DNA of 10,315 bases from QHWT01 sp046734675 (GTDB taxonomy: Bacteria > Acidobacteriota > Vicinamibacteria > Vicinamibacterales > 2-12-FULL-66-21). How positions within the stretch are numbered: position 1 is the stretch's first letter; each line of letters starts with the position of its first letter. The position numbers and the translations under genes are program-made. Under the pieces are notes generated by a model that was not told the origin of the DNA, did no database searches, and worked only from the letters and a program-made list of their open reading frames with translations. The stretch is taken from the NCBI GenBank assembly GCA_046734675.1, contig JBKPRU010000132.1, positions 1-10,315 on the forward strand. Reading direction: 5' to 3'. This document shows, one piece after another, positions 1 to 6,744 of this stretch.

Positions 1-2
1 GG

Positions 3-1229
3 TCCGTGCTCGCCGCGATGGCCGATCAGAAGAAAACGCTCAAAGCGGGCGACGATCCCGCGTCGTATTCACGCCGCGCGACCACCGCGCTCGAGATCGC
101 GCGCGGCGAAGGGGGCGGCGACCTCTCGATCGACCTCGCGCTCGCCCGGCTCTATCTCGAACAGGATCGCGCCGCCGACGCGATTCCGCTGCTGCGGCGC
201 ATCGTCGACGAGCAGCCGAGTTTTGCCGAAGGGTGGATGCTGCTTTCCGACGCGCAGGCCGGCGCCGGGCGTTCCGAGGACGCAATCGGAACGTTGAAGG
301 AGCTCGTGCGCGCCGATCCTGACTCGTTTCGCGCGCGGGCGCGGCTCGCCGAGCTCTACGAGCGCCAGCGGCAGTTCACGGAAGCCGCCAACGAGTGGGG
401 CGAGGCGCAGAAACTCAATCCGAAGAATCCCGAAGTGATCGCGCGGCGTGGCTTCTCGCTGCTGAACGCGCGCGATCTCGACGGCGCGGACGCGGCGGCG
501 CGCGAGCTGCGCACGACGACGCGGGATGCCGACGTTCGCGGCATCTACATCCAGGCGCAGGTGCTGCAGGCGCGCGAGAAATACCAGGGGGTCCTCGATC
601 TCCTCAAACCCGAGATCGCGCGCCTGAAAGGGGAGGGGGTCGCCAAGGCGAACCAGACCGCGCTCCTCCTCGGCGTTCAAGGCGTCGCGCTGCTGCAGCT
701 GCAGAAGAATGACGAGGCCGTCTCGGCGCTGAAGGAAGCGGCCGAGCGCGCCCCGGACAACTCCACCGTCCGCTATCAGCTCGGCGCGGCGCTGGATCGT
801 TCCGGGCGCCAGGAGGAAGCCGAGCGGACGTTCCGCGATCTGCTGAAGAAGGATCCGCTCGACGCGAACACGCTGAACTACCTCGGATACATGCTCGCGG
901 AGCGCGGCGCGAAGCTCGAGGAAGCAGTGACGTTGATTCAGCGCGCCCTGAAGGTCGAACCCGACAACCCGTCATATCTCGACAGCCTTGGCTGGGCCTA
1001 CGTGCAGCAGGGCCGCTTCGATCTCGCCGATCCGCCGCTCACGAAAGCCGCGACCGACCTTCCAAAGAACTCGGTGATCCAGGATCACCTCGGCGACCTG
1101 CGTATGAAGCAGAACCGCCGCAACGAAGCGATTGCCGCATGGCAGGCGGCGCTCCAGGGAGACGGCGACTCGATCGATCGCGCGAAAATCCAGAAGAAGA
1201 TCGACGGCGCCCGCAAAGCCGCGAAGTAA
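3..1229 (+). CDS. Tetratricopeptide-repeat (TPR) protein, 5' end outside the window
   Basis: The frame is open from the first bases of the window, so the gene probably starts upstream. GTG at 6 and ATG at 18 are in frame, but neither gives a signal peptide or an obvious natural N-terminus. The visible ~407 residues are almost all TPR helical hairpins, about eight or nine units of ~34 residues, with the usual pattern of small and aromatic residues and a Pro near each unit end. Clear examples are LNYLGYMLAERG (about residues 290-301) and SYLDSLGWAYVQQGRF (about 324-339). The latter is typical of the TPR protein often found beside lolB and ispE in Gram-negative bacteria. TPRs mediate protein-protein contacts; no catalytic motif is visible. 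The stop overlaps the next start as TAATG, so coupling to the LolB-like gene is likely. A role in envelope biogenesis is inferred from context only. Confidence 0.85.
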   Translation, partial: SVLAAMADQKKTLKAGDDPASYSRRATTALEIARGEGGGDLSIDLALARLYLEQDRAADAIPLLRRIVDEQPSFAEGWMLLSDAQAGAGRSEDAIGTLKELVRADPDSFRARARLAELYERQRQFTEAANEWGEAQKLNPKNPEVIARRGFSLLNARDLDGADAAARELRTTTRDADVRGIYIQAQVLQAREKYQGVLDLLKPEIARLKGEGVAKANQTALLLGVQGVALLQLQKNDEAVSALKEAAERAPDNSTVRYQLGAALDRSGRQEEAERTFRDLLKKDPLDANTLNYLGYMLAERGAKLEEAVTLIQRALKVEPDNPSYLDSLGWAYVQQGRFDLADPPLTKAATDLPKNSVIQDHLGDLRMKQNRRNEAIAAWQAALQGDGDSIDRAKIQKKIDGARKAAK

Positions 1230-2044
1230 TGCGGGCGAAGCGCGCTGCGCCGGGTGCGTGGCTGACCCTGGGTCTCCTCACCCTCACCGCCGCCTGCGCG
1301 ACCCCGAAACCGCCGACATTTCCTTCCGGTCCCGGCGCCCCGTTTGCCGACTTCGCCTCCGCCTACGCGCAGGCCACCGATTCGTGCTCGCGCGTGAACA
1401 CGTTGACGGCGTCGATGGCCCTGTCGGGAAAGGCGGGGCGCACGACACTGCGCGGCCGGATCGATGCCGGCTTTGCCGCCCCGGCGCGCGTTCGTCTCGA
1501 AGGGATCGCGCCGTTCGGACGTCCCGTCTTCATCCTCACCGCGAGCGGCGACAAGGGCACGCTGGTCCTGCCGCGCGACGAGCGCGTCCTCGCGGACGCG
1601 CCGCCGGAGGCGATTGTCGAAGCGCTCGCCGGCGTCGCGCTCACGCCCGACGCGCTGCGGCGCGCCATCAGCGGCTGCGGCCTCGCATCTGGCCAGCCGA
1701 CCCGCGGTGAGCTGCACGGCAGCGAGCTCGCGTCGGTTGGCATTGCCGAGGGCACCGCGTACCTGCGCCGCGTCGGCGACGCGTGGCAGATGACCGGCGC
1801 CGCCCGCGACACGTTGACCGTGTCGTATTCCGATTACGCGAACGGTCGTCCGTCGACGGTGCGCCTCGTGTCGGGTTCAGGCGATCGCGTCGCCGCCGAT
1901 CTCACGCTGCGACTGTCGCAGGTCGAGATCAACACGCCGCTCGACGCGAAGGTGTTCGAGGCGCAGATTCCCGACCGCGCCGTCGCGCTGACGCTGGACG
2001 ATTTGCGGCGCGCGGGTCCGCTCGGTGCCTCGCAGCAGCCATGA
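1229..2044 (+). CDS. LolB-like outer-membrane lipoprotein
   Basis: The 271-residue protein begins with a lipoprotein signal peptide: basic MRAKR, a hydrophobic run, then lipobox LTAAC with Cys23 as the probable lipidated residue. Residue +2 is Ala rather than Asp, which by the Enterobacterial rule favours the outer membrane. The frame is open upstream to 1139, but the ATG at 1229 is chosen because it puts the signal peptide at the N-terminus and overlaps the preceding stop (TAATG). The mature part has alternating beta-strand-like segments (MALSGKAG, RTTLRGRIDAGF, ARVRLEGIAPFGRPVFILTA) that resemble LolA/LolB-type half-barrels, which carry lipoproteins to the outer membrane. Its position just before ispE matches lolB in Proteobacteria. 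Similarity is by pattern and context, so a DUF4292-type relative is an alternative. The final ATGA overlap couples it to ispE. Confidence 0.7.
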   Translation: MRAKRAAPGAWLTLGLLTLTAACATPKPPTFPSGPGAPFADFASAYAQATDSCSRVNTLTASMALSGKAGRTTLRGRIDAGFAAPARVRLEGIAPFGRPVFILTASGDKGTLVLPRDERVLADAPPEAIVEALAGVALTPDALRRAISGCGLASGQPTRGELHGSELASVGIAEGTAYLRRVGDAWQMTGAARDTLTVSYSDYANGRPSTVRLVSGSGDRVAADLTLRLSQVEINTPLDAKVFEAQIPDRAVALTLDDLRRAGPLGASQQP

Positions 2045-3003
2045 CGCCCCCGCGCATCACCGTCCGCGCGCATGCGAAGGTGAATCTCGACCTGCGCGTG
2101 CTCGGCGTCCGCACCGACGGCTACCACGAGCTGCGGACGGTCTTTCAGACCATCGAGCTGCACGACACGCTCACGTGCGTGGAACGGCCGGGGCCCTTCA
2201 CGCTCAAGTGCCGCACCCCGAACGTCCCGCTCGATGCGAGCAATTTGATCTGGAAAGCGGCGGCCGCGCTCTGGACGACGCTCGGACGCGCCGGCGACGT
2301 GCGCGACACGACGATCACGATCGAGAAGACCATCCCGGTCGAAGCGGGACTTGGTGGTGGCAGCGCAGATGCAGCGGCCGCGCTCGTCGCGCTCGCGCGC
2401 CTCTGGGGCGGCGCGCCCTTAACGCTGTTGCGCGAGGTGGGCGCGTCGATCGGCGCGGACGTGCCGTTCTTCCTGTCAGGCGGAACCGCGCTCGGCCTCG
2501 GCCGCGGCGAAGAGATTTATCCGCTCGTCGACATGCCGCCGCACTACCTCGTGATCGTGCGGCCGCCGTTCGGGGTGTCCACCGCGGAAGCGTACGCCTG
2601 GTATGACGAGGACCGCGCCGCGGGCTTGCGGGAGGTCCGCGAGCTGCAGCTGCTGCCGGTCCCCTGGCCAAGCCGCGCTGCCCAGATGATCAATGATCTC
2701 GAACCGCCCGTCGTCCGACGCCATCCGGAGATCTCCGCGCTCAAGGCTCAGCTCAGGGAGTTGGGAGCGATTGCGGCGGCGATGTCGGGCAGCGGCTCGG
2801 CGGTGTTCGGGCTGTTTCGCAGCCGCGTCCAGGCAGAACGAGCGATCCGGCCGCTGTCAAAAGGGGGTGCCAGGGCGCTGGTCACCCGGACGCTCACGCG
2901 TGCCGAGCACGAGCGGAGGGGCCGCGCCGTAGCCAGCCGAAGCCGAACGGCTGCCCTTCGCCCTTCGAGAACCTCAGGGCCACGGCGCTCAGGGCAACCG
3001 TGA
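2041..3003 (+). CDS. ispE: 4-diphosphocytidyl-2-C-methyl-D-erythritol kinase (IspE)
   Basis: IspE is a cytoplasmic GHMP kinase that phosphorylates CDP-methylerythritol at the 2-hydroxyl with ATP, in the MEP (non-mevalonate) isoprenoid pathway. All family motifs are visible: AHAKVNLDLRVLG with Lys13 near the N-terminus, DGYHEL, the glycine-rich ATP loop VEAGLGGGSADAAAAL (about residues 100-115), GADVPFF with the candidate catalytic Asp140, and AAMSGSGSAVFG (about 245-256). The ATG at 2041 overlaps the LolB-like stop as ATGA; the frame is open further upstream, but a longer start would lie inside the preceding gene. At 320 residues it is somewhat longer than usual. The last ~27 residues (from about 294) are Arg/Ser/Ala/Pro-rich and are encoded by repeat-like DNA, so they look like an acquired tail rather than part of the kinase fold. 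Confidence 0.95.
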   Translation: MTPPRITVRAHAKVNLDLRVLGVRTDGYHELRTVFQTIELHDTLTCVERPGPFTLKCRTPNVPLDASNLIWKAAAALWTTLGRAGDVRDTTITIEKTIPVEAGLGGGSADAAAALVALARLWGGAPLTLLREVGASIGADVPFFLSGGTALGLGRGEEIYPLVDMPPHYLVIVRPPFGVSTAEAYAWYDEDRAAGLREVRELQLLPVPWPSRAAQMINDLEPPVVRRHPEISALKAQLRELGAIAAAMSGSGSAVFGLFRSRVQAERAIRPLSKGGARALVTRTLTRAEHERRGRAVASRSRTAALRPSRTSGPRRSGQP

Positions 3004-3042
3004 GCGACGGCTGGCGATCGCGGCCGAGCCGAACGGTTGCCC
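2936..3042 (+). repeat. Degenerate palindromic repeat forming the ispE 3' end
   Basis: The segment holds CCCTTCG followed by two CTCAGGGC blocks (about 2973-2996) and then GAGCGACGG at 3002-3010. The same parts occur in the same order in the repeat after dnaB. It is flanked by two near-identical 15-mers: GCCGAACGGCTGCCC at 2942-2956 and GCCGAACGGTTGCCC at 3028-3042 (one mismatch). The ispE stop TGA (3001-3003) lies inside the repeat. The boundaries are approximate because the copy is decayed. Confidence 0.6.
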
Positions 3043-3066
3043 GCAGGTAATGACTGCTGCTACACT
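3037..3066 (+). promoter_or_regulatory. Possible sigma70-type promoter for tRNA-Gln and prs
   Basis: TTGCCC at 3037-3042 and TACACT at 3061-3066 are separated by 18 bases. They match the -35 and -10 consensus at 3 and 4 of 6 positions. The -10 lies in a short AT-richer stretch (to about 3075) that stands out in this GC-rich region, about 100 bases before the tRNA. It is the only reasonable promoter in the ispE-tRNA gap. The putative -35 lies inside the repeat-derived 15-mer. Weak evidence. Confidence 0.35.
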
Positions 3067-3167
3067 TAACATTTTGCGGACGTGCCCTCGGGTCACGCCT
3101 TGCTGTATCCGTCTCTCCAGTTCAGGGCGAAGCGATAGGGCCGAGGCCGCGCCGCGAGGCAGGATGA

Positions 3168-3242
3168 TGGGGCGTGGCCAAGCGGTAAGGCGCGGGACTT
3201 TGGATCCCGTATTCGGAGGTTCGAATCCTCCCGCCCCAACCA
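3168..3242 (+). tRNA. tRNA-Gln, anticodon UUG
   Basis: A complete cloverleaf can be folded. The acceptor stem is TGGGGCG (3168-3174) with CGCCCCA (3232-3238). The D arm holds GCCAAGCGGTAAGGC. The anticodon stem CGGGA/TCCCG encloses loop CTTTGGA, with anticodon TTG at 3200-3202 reading CAA. The T arm is GGAGG-TTCGAAT-CCTCC. The discriminator is A3239 and the CCA end is encoded at 3240-3242. The U-A first pair is a usual tRNA-Gln trait. It lies between ispE and prs, as in several Gram-negative genomes, and is probably co-transcribed with prs because no terminator lies between them. Confidence 0.97.
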
Positions 3243-3357
3243 GATCGGACGTGAGGACAGGGCGGCGGGTCGCGGATAACGTGGAAACGCCATGGTGAAG
3301 GCGGCGACAGCGCCCGGGCAGCCAGCCCCCACAAGTCCAGCCGGAGCAGCAGCACGG

Positions 3358-4305
3358 ATGAACGGTGGGCAGCTCAAAATTTTCTCGGGCAGCGCGCATC
3401 GCGCGCTCACGGAGGAAATCGCGGAGTTCCTCCAGGTGGCGCTCGGTCACGCGCGCCTGCAGCGGTTTCCCGACACGGAGGTCTCGTTCCAGATCGACGA
3501 GAACATCCGTGGCACGGACGTCTTCATCGTGCAGCCGACCTGCGCCGACGTCGATCGCCACATCGTCGAGCTGTGCGTGATGATCGACGCGTTCAAAAGG
3601 TCATCGGCGTCGCGGATTACCGCGGTGATTCCGTACTACGGCTACGCGCGTCAGGATCGCAAGGACAAGCCGCGGGTGCCGATCTCGGCGAAGCTGATCG
3701 CCAACCTGTTGAGCGCCGCGGGCGCGAACCGGGTGTTGACGATGGACCTGCACAAGGCGCAGATCCAGGGCTTCTTCGACATCCCGGTCGACCATCTCTT
3801 CGCGGCGCCGGTGATCATCGATTACCTGTCGCGGCTCGACGCGGAGAACCTGACGATCGTGTCGCCCGACGCGGGGGGCGCGGAACGCGCTCGCGCGTAT
3901 GCGAAGCGCCTCGACGCCGAACTCGCGATCATCGACAAGCGCCGCACCGAGGACGGCACGGCAGAAGTGATGAACGTCATCGGCGACGTCGGCGGCCGCA
4001 CCTGCATTCTGCAGGATGACATCGTCGACACGGCCGGGACGATCGTGAAGGCGGCCAACGCGCTGAAGGCGAACGGCGCGGCGCGGGTGTTCGCGTGCGC
4101 GGTGCACGGCGTGCTGTCCGGCCCGGCGATCGAACGGCTCGAAGCCGCGCCGATCGACCAGGTGATCATCACCAATACCATTCCGTTGATGACGGAAAAG
4201 GCGCGTTGCTGCAAGAAGATCAAGCAGCTCTCGGTGGCGCGCCTGCTCGGGCAGGCGATTCGGAGTATTCACGAGGAGACCTCGGTCTCTTCGTTGTTCG
4301 TGTAA
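3358..4305 (+). CDS. prs: Ribose-phosphate pyrophosphokinase (PRPP synthase)
   Basis: Prs transfers pyrophosphate from ATP to ribose-5-phosphate to make PRPP for purine, pyrimidine, NAD, histidine and tryptophan synthesis. The 315-residue product has the usual class I length. Visible motifs are LKIFSGSAH at the N-terminus, FPDTEVSFQIDENIRG, YYGYARQDRKDKPR (ATP-site RQDRK at about 98-102), TMDLHKAQIQGFFDIPVDHL with His132, SPDAGGAERARAYAKRL, the KRRTEDG flexible-loop region, and the PRPP-binding loop DDIVDTAGT (about 220-228). The ATG at 3358 is preferred because homologues begin just before KIFSG and a GGAG sits at 3343-3346. An in-frame ATG at 3292 would add 22 low-complexity Ala/Pro residues and has no better ribosome site. 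Downstream rplY follows across an 85-base gap filled by a hairpin repeat. Confidence 0.96.
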   Translation: MNGGQLKIFSGSAHRALTEEIAEFLQVALGHARLQRFPDTEVSFQIDENIRGTDVFIVQPTCADVDRHIVELCVMIDAFKRSSASRITAVIPYYGYARQDRKDKPRVPISAKLIANLLSAAGANRVLTMDLHKAQIQGFFDIPVDHLFAAPVIIDYLSRLDAENLTIVSPDAGGAERARAYAKRLDAELAIIDKRRTEDGTAEVMNVIGDVGGRTCILQDDIVDTAGTIVKAANALKANGAARVFACAVHGVLSGPAIERLEAAPIDQVIITNTIPLMTEKARCCKKIKQLSVARLLGQAIRSIHEETSVSSLFV

Positions 4306-4316
4306 ACAGACGCTGT

Positions 4317-4386
4317 CAGCCGCCAGCTTCCAGCCTCCAGCTACTCTGGCTGGTGGCTGGCGGCTGGTAGCTGGTAGCTGGTAGCT
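4317..4386 (+). repeat. CCAGC/GGTAGCT hairpin repeat between prs and rplY
   Basis: CAGCCGCCAGC at 4317-4327 pairs perfectly with GCTGGCGGCTG at 4356-4366. Inside, CCAGCC at 4330-4335 pairs with GGCTGG at 4348-4353 after a 2x2 internal loop. Three exact tandem copies of the 7-mer GGTAGCT follow at 4366-4386, and one CCAGCTA of complementary sense lies in the loop (4337-4343). The block ends four bases before the rplY start and fills nearly the whole gap. There is no U-tract, so it is not a standard intrinsic terminator. Confidence 0.8.
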
Positions 4387-4390
4387 GATT

Positions 4391-5062
4391 ATGGAAGCAA
4401 CACTTCAGGCAGAAACGCGCGAAGGGCGCGGCAAGAACGAGGCGCGGCGGCTCAGGGCGGCGGGACGGATCCCGGCGGTCGTGTACGGCGCAGGCAAGAA
4501 CACGGCGGTCGAGATCGCGGTGGACCCGAAGGTCCTGCTGCGGATCCTGCACTCCGAGTCGGGCGTCAACACGCTCATCGGCCTGCAGGGGGTCGACATC
4601 GGCGGCGGGAAGGTGCTCGTGAAGGAGTACCAGCTCGATCCGATCGACCACCGGCTGCTGCACGCGGACTTCTACGCGGTCGCGATGGACAAGGCGCTCA
4701 CCGTGACCGTGCCGGTGAACTTGAAGGGCGAGCCGAAGGGCGTGAAGCAGCAGGGCGGCATCGTCGACTTCGTCAACCGCGAGCTCGAGGTCGAGTGCTT
4801 GCCGGGCGACATCCCCGAGAAGATCGACGTCGACGTCAGCGAGCTGATGCTGCACCAGGGCATCCGCGTGCGCGACCTGCCGACCGACGGGCGGTGGAAG
4901 CCGATCAGCGATCCCGAGATGATGATCGTGCACGTCGTCACCGTGAAGGCCGAGGAGCCGGCGGCGGCGACGACGGAAGGCGCGGCGGCAGCGGCGGCCC
5001 CTGCGGCGACGGCGGAGCCCGAAGTCATCAAGAAGGGCAAGAAGGAAGACGAAGAGAAGTAG
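4391..5062 (+). CDS. rplY: 50S ribosomal protein L25 / general stress protein CTC
   Basis: This is the long (CTC/TL5) form of L25, a 5S rRNA-binding protein of the large subunit; 223 residues compares with about 95 in the short E. coli form. The N-terminal L25 domain (about 1-95) shows REGRGKNEARRLRAAGRIPAVVYG, then VLVKEYQLDPIDHRLLHADFYAV. The C-terminal CTC domain (about 96-187) shows KGEPKGVKQQGGIVDF, VECLPGDIPEKIDVDVS and GIRVRDLP. The last ~35 residues are an Ala/Glu-rich then Lys/Glu-rich tail, probably disordered. The ATG at 4391 fits the family N-terminus, but no clear Shine-Dalgarno sequence precedes it: the bases just upstream are GGTAGCT repeats. The prs-rplY-pth order is widely conserved. 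Confidence 0.95.
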   Translation: MEATLQAETREGRGKNEARRLRAAGRIPAVVYGAGKNTAVEIAVDPKVLLRILHSESGVNTLIGLQGVDIGGGKVLVKEYQLDPIDHRLLHADFYAVAMDKALTVTVPVNLKGEPKGVKQQGGIVDFVNRELEVECLPGDIPEKIDVDVSELMLHQGIRVRDLPTDGRWKPISDPEMMIVHVVTVKAEEPAAATTEGAAAAAAPAATAEPEVIKKGKKEDEEK

Positions 5063-5067
5063 CGCCT

Positions 5068-5149
5068 GCGGCCCGCGCGAGGCGACGGAGTGCAGTCCGG
5101 CGAAGCCGGACCGCCGAGCGCGAGCGAGCGGGGGTGGGGCCCCGCGAGC
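5068..5149 (+). repeat. GCGAGCG two-hairpin element, truncated tandem copies, before pth
   Basis: Two partial copies lie head to tail. The first has the spacer-like GCGACGGAGT (5082-5091) and then hairpin 2, GTCCGGC-GAA-GCCGGAC (5095-5111). The second has GCGAGCGAGC and hairpin 1, GCGGGG-6 bases-CCCCGC (5128-5145), then breaks off. The same parts occur near 5855-5928, 8780-8919 and 10058-10265. The element fills most of the rplY-pth gap, in gene orientation. Confidence 0.7.
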
Positions 5150-5175
5150 ACTGAGAAAAGCAGACAGGGCCTCAC

Positions 5176-5772
5176 ATGAAGCTCGTCGTTGGTTTAGGGA
5201 ACCCGGGCACAAAGTACGCGGGCTCGCGGCACAACGTCGGCTTCGAAGTCCTCGATCTCGTCGCCTCACGGCATCAGCTGACGTGGGCGTCGGCGCCGCG
5301 CGGGATCGAGGCGCTGAGCACGAAGTGGCTGGCCGGCGACGCGGTGTTCGCGAAGCCGCTCACGTTCATGAATCTCAGCGGCGCCGCGATCGTGGGGCTG
5401 CTGCAGTTCTACAAGATCGCTCCGGCCGATCTGCTCGTGATCGTCGACGAGGTGCAGCTCGAACTGGGGCGGCTGCGGACGCGGCCGTCGGGATCGGCGG
5501 GCGGTCACAACGGATTGAAGTCGATCGTCGCGTCGATCGGGACCGAGGAGTTCCCGCGGCTGCGGATCGGCGTCGGGCGCGGCGACGCGAGGCGCGACCT
5601 CGCGGATCACGTGCTCGCGAGGTTCGACCCGGACGAACGTCCGGTCATCGAGGACGCGGTGCGGCGCGCAGCCGACGCCGCGGAGATGTTCATCAGCGAC
5701 GGCGTGCTGCCGGTGATGAACACGTTCAACAGGAAAGACGATAGGGCGACCGAGAGAGAAGAAACTTCCTAA
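5176..5772 (+). CDS. pth: Peptidyl-tRNA hydrolase
   Basis: Pth cleaves the ester bond of peptidyl-tRNAs released from stalled ribosomes and so recycles tRNA; it is cytoplasmic and usually essential. The 198-residue protein matches the family length. Visible are KLVVGLGNPGTKYAGSRHNVGF with catalytic His19 and Asn9, KPLTFMNLSG, the VDEVQLELGRLR segment keeping the candidate catalytic Asp of the usual DDLDL motif (the second Asp position is Gln here), GSAGGHNGLKS, and FPRLRIGVGRG. The C-terminal ~20 residues are charged and variable. The ATG at 5176 gives the standard MKLVVGLGNPG start, with a weak AGGG upstream (5165-5168). ychF, which often follows pth in Proteobacteria, is absent; rpsF comes next. 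Confidence 0.97.
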   Translation: MKLVVGLGNPGTKYAGSRHNVGFEVLDLVASRHQLTWASAPRGIEALSTKWLAGDAVFAKPLTFMNLSGAAIVGLLQFYKIAPADLLVIVDEVQLELGRLRTRPSGSAGGHNGLKSIVASIGTEEFPRLRIGVGRGDARRDLADHVLARFDPDERPVIEDAVRRAADAAEMFISDGVLPVMNTFNRKDDRATEREETS

Positions 5773-5782
5773 CGGCCAACCG

Positions 5783-5830
5783 ATTGTCTCCTTGAGACGA
5801 TGGGATTTGTCGATCAAATCCGGACGTCTC
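5783..5830 (+). promoter_or_regulatory. Mutually exclusive hairpins in the pth-rpsF leader
   Basis: ATTGTCTC (5783-5790) can pair with GAGACGAT (5794-5801, one G-U). Alternatively GAGACG (5794-5799) can pair with CGTCTC (5825-5830), enclosing the stem GGATTTG (5803-5809)/CAAATCC (5815-5821) with a TCGAT loop. The two pairings share GAGACG, so only one can form. The block follows the pth stop by 10 bases and precedes the S6/S18 operon. No U-tract follows. A regulatory role is inferred. Confidence 0.45.
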
Positions 5831-5836
5831 CGTAAA

Positions 5837-5928
5837 GCGCGCCAAGGGCGCGCCCGCCGGAGCGGAACGGGGCCTGGGGGCCCCGCGAGCGACGGCGTGG
5901 GGGAGTCCGAGGGGCGAAGCCCCTCGGA
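5837..5928 (+). repeat. GCGAGCG two-hairpin element before rpsF
   Basis: A short hairpin, GCGCGCC-AAG-GGCGCGC (5837-5853), leads into the element. Hairpin 1 is CGGGGCC-TGGG-GGCCCCG (5868-5885). The spacer is GCGAGCGACGGCGTGGGGGA. Hairpin 2 is a perfect 10-bp stem, TCCGAGGGGC (5906-5915) with GCCCCTCGGA (5919-5928), and a GAA loop. It is the cleanest single copy in the window. The rpsF Shine-Dalgarno AAGGAG (5943-5948) lies 15 bases after it. Confidence 0.8.
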
Positions 5929-5952
5929 ACCTTTCAGTCCACAAGGAGAGCC

Positions 5953-6417
5953 ATGAGTCAGAACAGACAGTACGAGCTCGTCTACATCGTCGCGCCGGAG
6001 GCGACCGAACAGGAAGTCGCGGATCTGCATTCGCAGATCGAGCAGATCATCCAGCGGTACACCGGCACCCTCGACAAGACCGAGAACTGGGGGCGGCGCA
6101 AGCTCGCCTACGAGATCGGCCATCACCGCGAGGGGACGTATGTGGTCGAGACCATCACCGGGTCGGGCGAGCTGATGAAGGAAATCGATCGCCGGCTGCG
6201 CGTGATTGACGCGGTCATCCGCCACCTGACGGTGCGGGTGGACGAGGATCTGCGCGTCGCCGAGCGGCTGCGCGACGAGCGCAAGGCTACGCAGGCGCGG
6301 CGCCGGGTCGCGCGCGGGCTGCCGCCGGAGCCGTCGCCGTCGGAACGGCGCGGCGAGGCGCACGAGGATCAGGACGAGGAGCGGATGGGGCTTGAAGGGG
6401 CGGAGGTCCAGCGATGA
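5953..6417 (+). CDS. rpsF: 30S ribosomal protein S6
   Basis: S6 pairs with S18 and binds the central domain of 16S rRNA during small-subunit assembly. The first ~100 residues have the S6 fold signatures: RQYELVYIVAPEATEQEVADL, the GTLDKTENWGRRKLAYEI segment with the conserved Trp-Gly-Arg-Arg-Lys-Leu-Ala-Tyr block, EGTYVVETITG, and RRLRVIDAVIRHLTVRVDED. At 154 residues it is longer than a minimal S6. The extra ~50 C-terminal residues are Arg/Glu-rich, probably disordered. The ATG at 5953 has a strong AAGGAG at 5943-5948. The stop overlaps the rpsR start as ATGA, so the partners are translated in a coupled way. There is no ssb or priB between rpsF and rpsR, unlike the arrangements in Bacillus and E. 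coli. Confidence 0.97.
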   Translation: MSQNRQYELVYIVAPEATEQEVADLHSQIEQIIQRYTGTLDKTENWGRRKLAYEIGHHREGTYVVETITGSGELMKEIDRRLRVIDAVIRHLTVRVDEDLRVAERLRDERKATQARRRVARGLPPEPSPSERRGEAHEDQDEERMGLEGAEVQR

Positions 6418-6710
6418 GCGACGAACGCGGAGGCCGCGGCGGACGCGGCGCGAAGTCGGCGGATAAAGGCAAGGGCGAGGGACGTCCGCGCGGCGGGTTC
6501 TTCCGCCGTCGCCGCGTCTGCAAGTTCTGCGCAGACAAGATCGATTACATCAACTACAAGGACGTGCGGCTGTTGACGCCGTTCATCCCGGAGCGCGGCA
6601 AGATCCAGCCGCGGCGGATCTCGGGCACGTGCGCGAAGCACCAGCGCGCGCTGCAGACCGCGATCTCGCGCGCGCGCCAGCTCGCGCTGATTCCCTATGT
6701 GACCGACTAG
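6414..6710 (+). CDS. rpsR: 30S ribosomal protein S18, zinc-ribbon (C+) form
   Basis: S18 binds 16S rRNA together with S6. The 98-residue protein has the conserved core DYINYKDVRLLTPFIPERGK, then RRISGTCAKHQRALQTAISRARQLALIPY. Cys36 and Cys39 (VCKFC) with Cys73 and His76 (GTCAKH) form a complete CxxC...CxxH zinc site. This marks the zinc-binding C+ form; E. coli S18 lacks these cysteines. The first ~28 residues are a Gly/Arg/Lys-rich extension likely to contact RNA. The ATG at 6414 overlaps the rpsF stop as ATGA. rplI follows only after a 162-base gap holding an inverted repeat. Confidence 0.97.
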   Translation: MSDERGGRGGRGAKSADKGKGEGRPRGGFFRRRRVCKFCADKIDYINYKDVRLLTPFIPERGKIQPRRISGTCAKHQRALQTAISRARQLALIPYVTD

Positions 6711-6744
6711 TTTCGGCGTCAGCCACTGTCACGGCCGACGGCCG

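Noticed and set aside
1139..1228. Longer start for the LolB-like gene
   Set aside because: It would bury the lipoprotein signal peptide inside the protein and overlap the TPR gene by 90 bases.
3292..3357. Upstream ATG start for prs
   Set aside because: It would add 22 Ala/Pro-rich residues not expected in a 315-residue family; the start at 3358 gives the standard length and N-terminus.
5906..5935. Intrinsic terminator at the hairpin before rpsF, and likewise at 8899 and 10243
   Set aside because: The stems are strong, but no U-tract follows any of them, and the next start codon is very close.
4316..6363. Long antisense open frames (317 residues over rplY, 365 residues over pth-rpsF)
   Set aside because: They are Arg-rich, have no motifs and lie opposite clearly recognised genes. 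Long antisense frames are expected at this G+C content.
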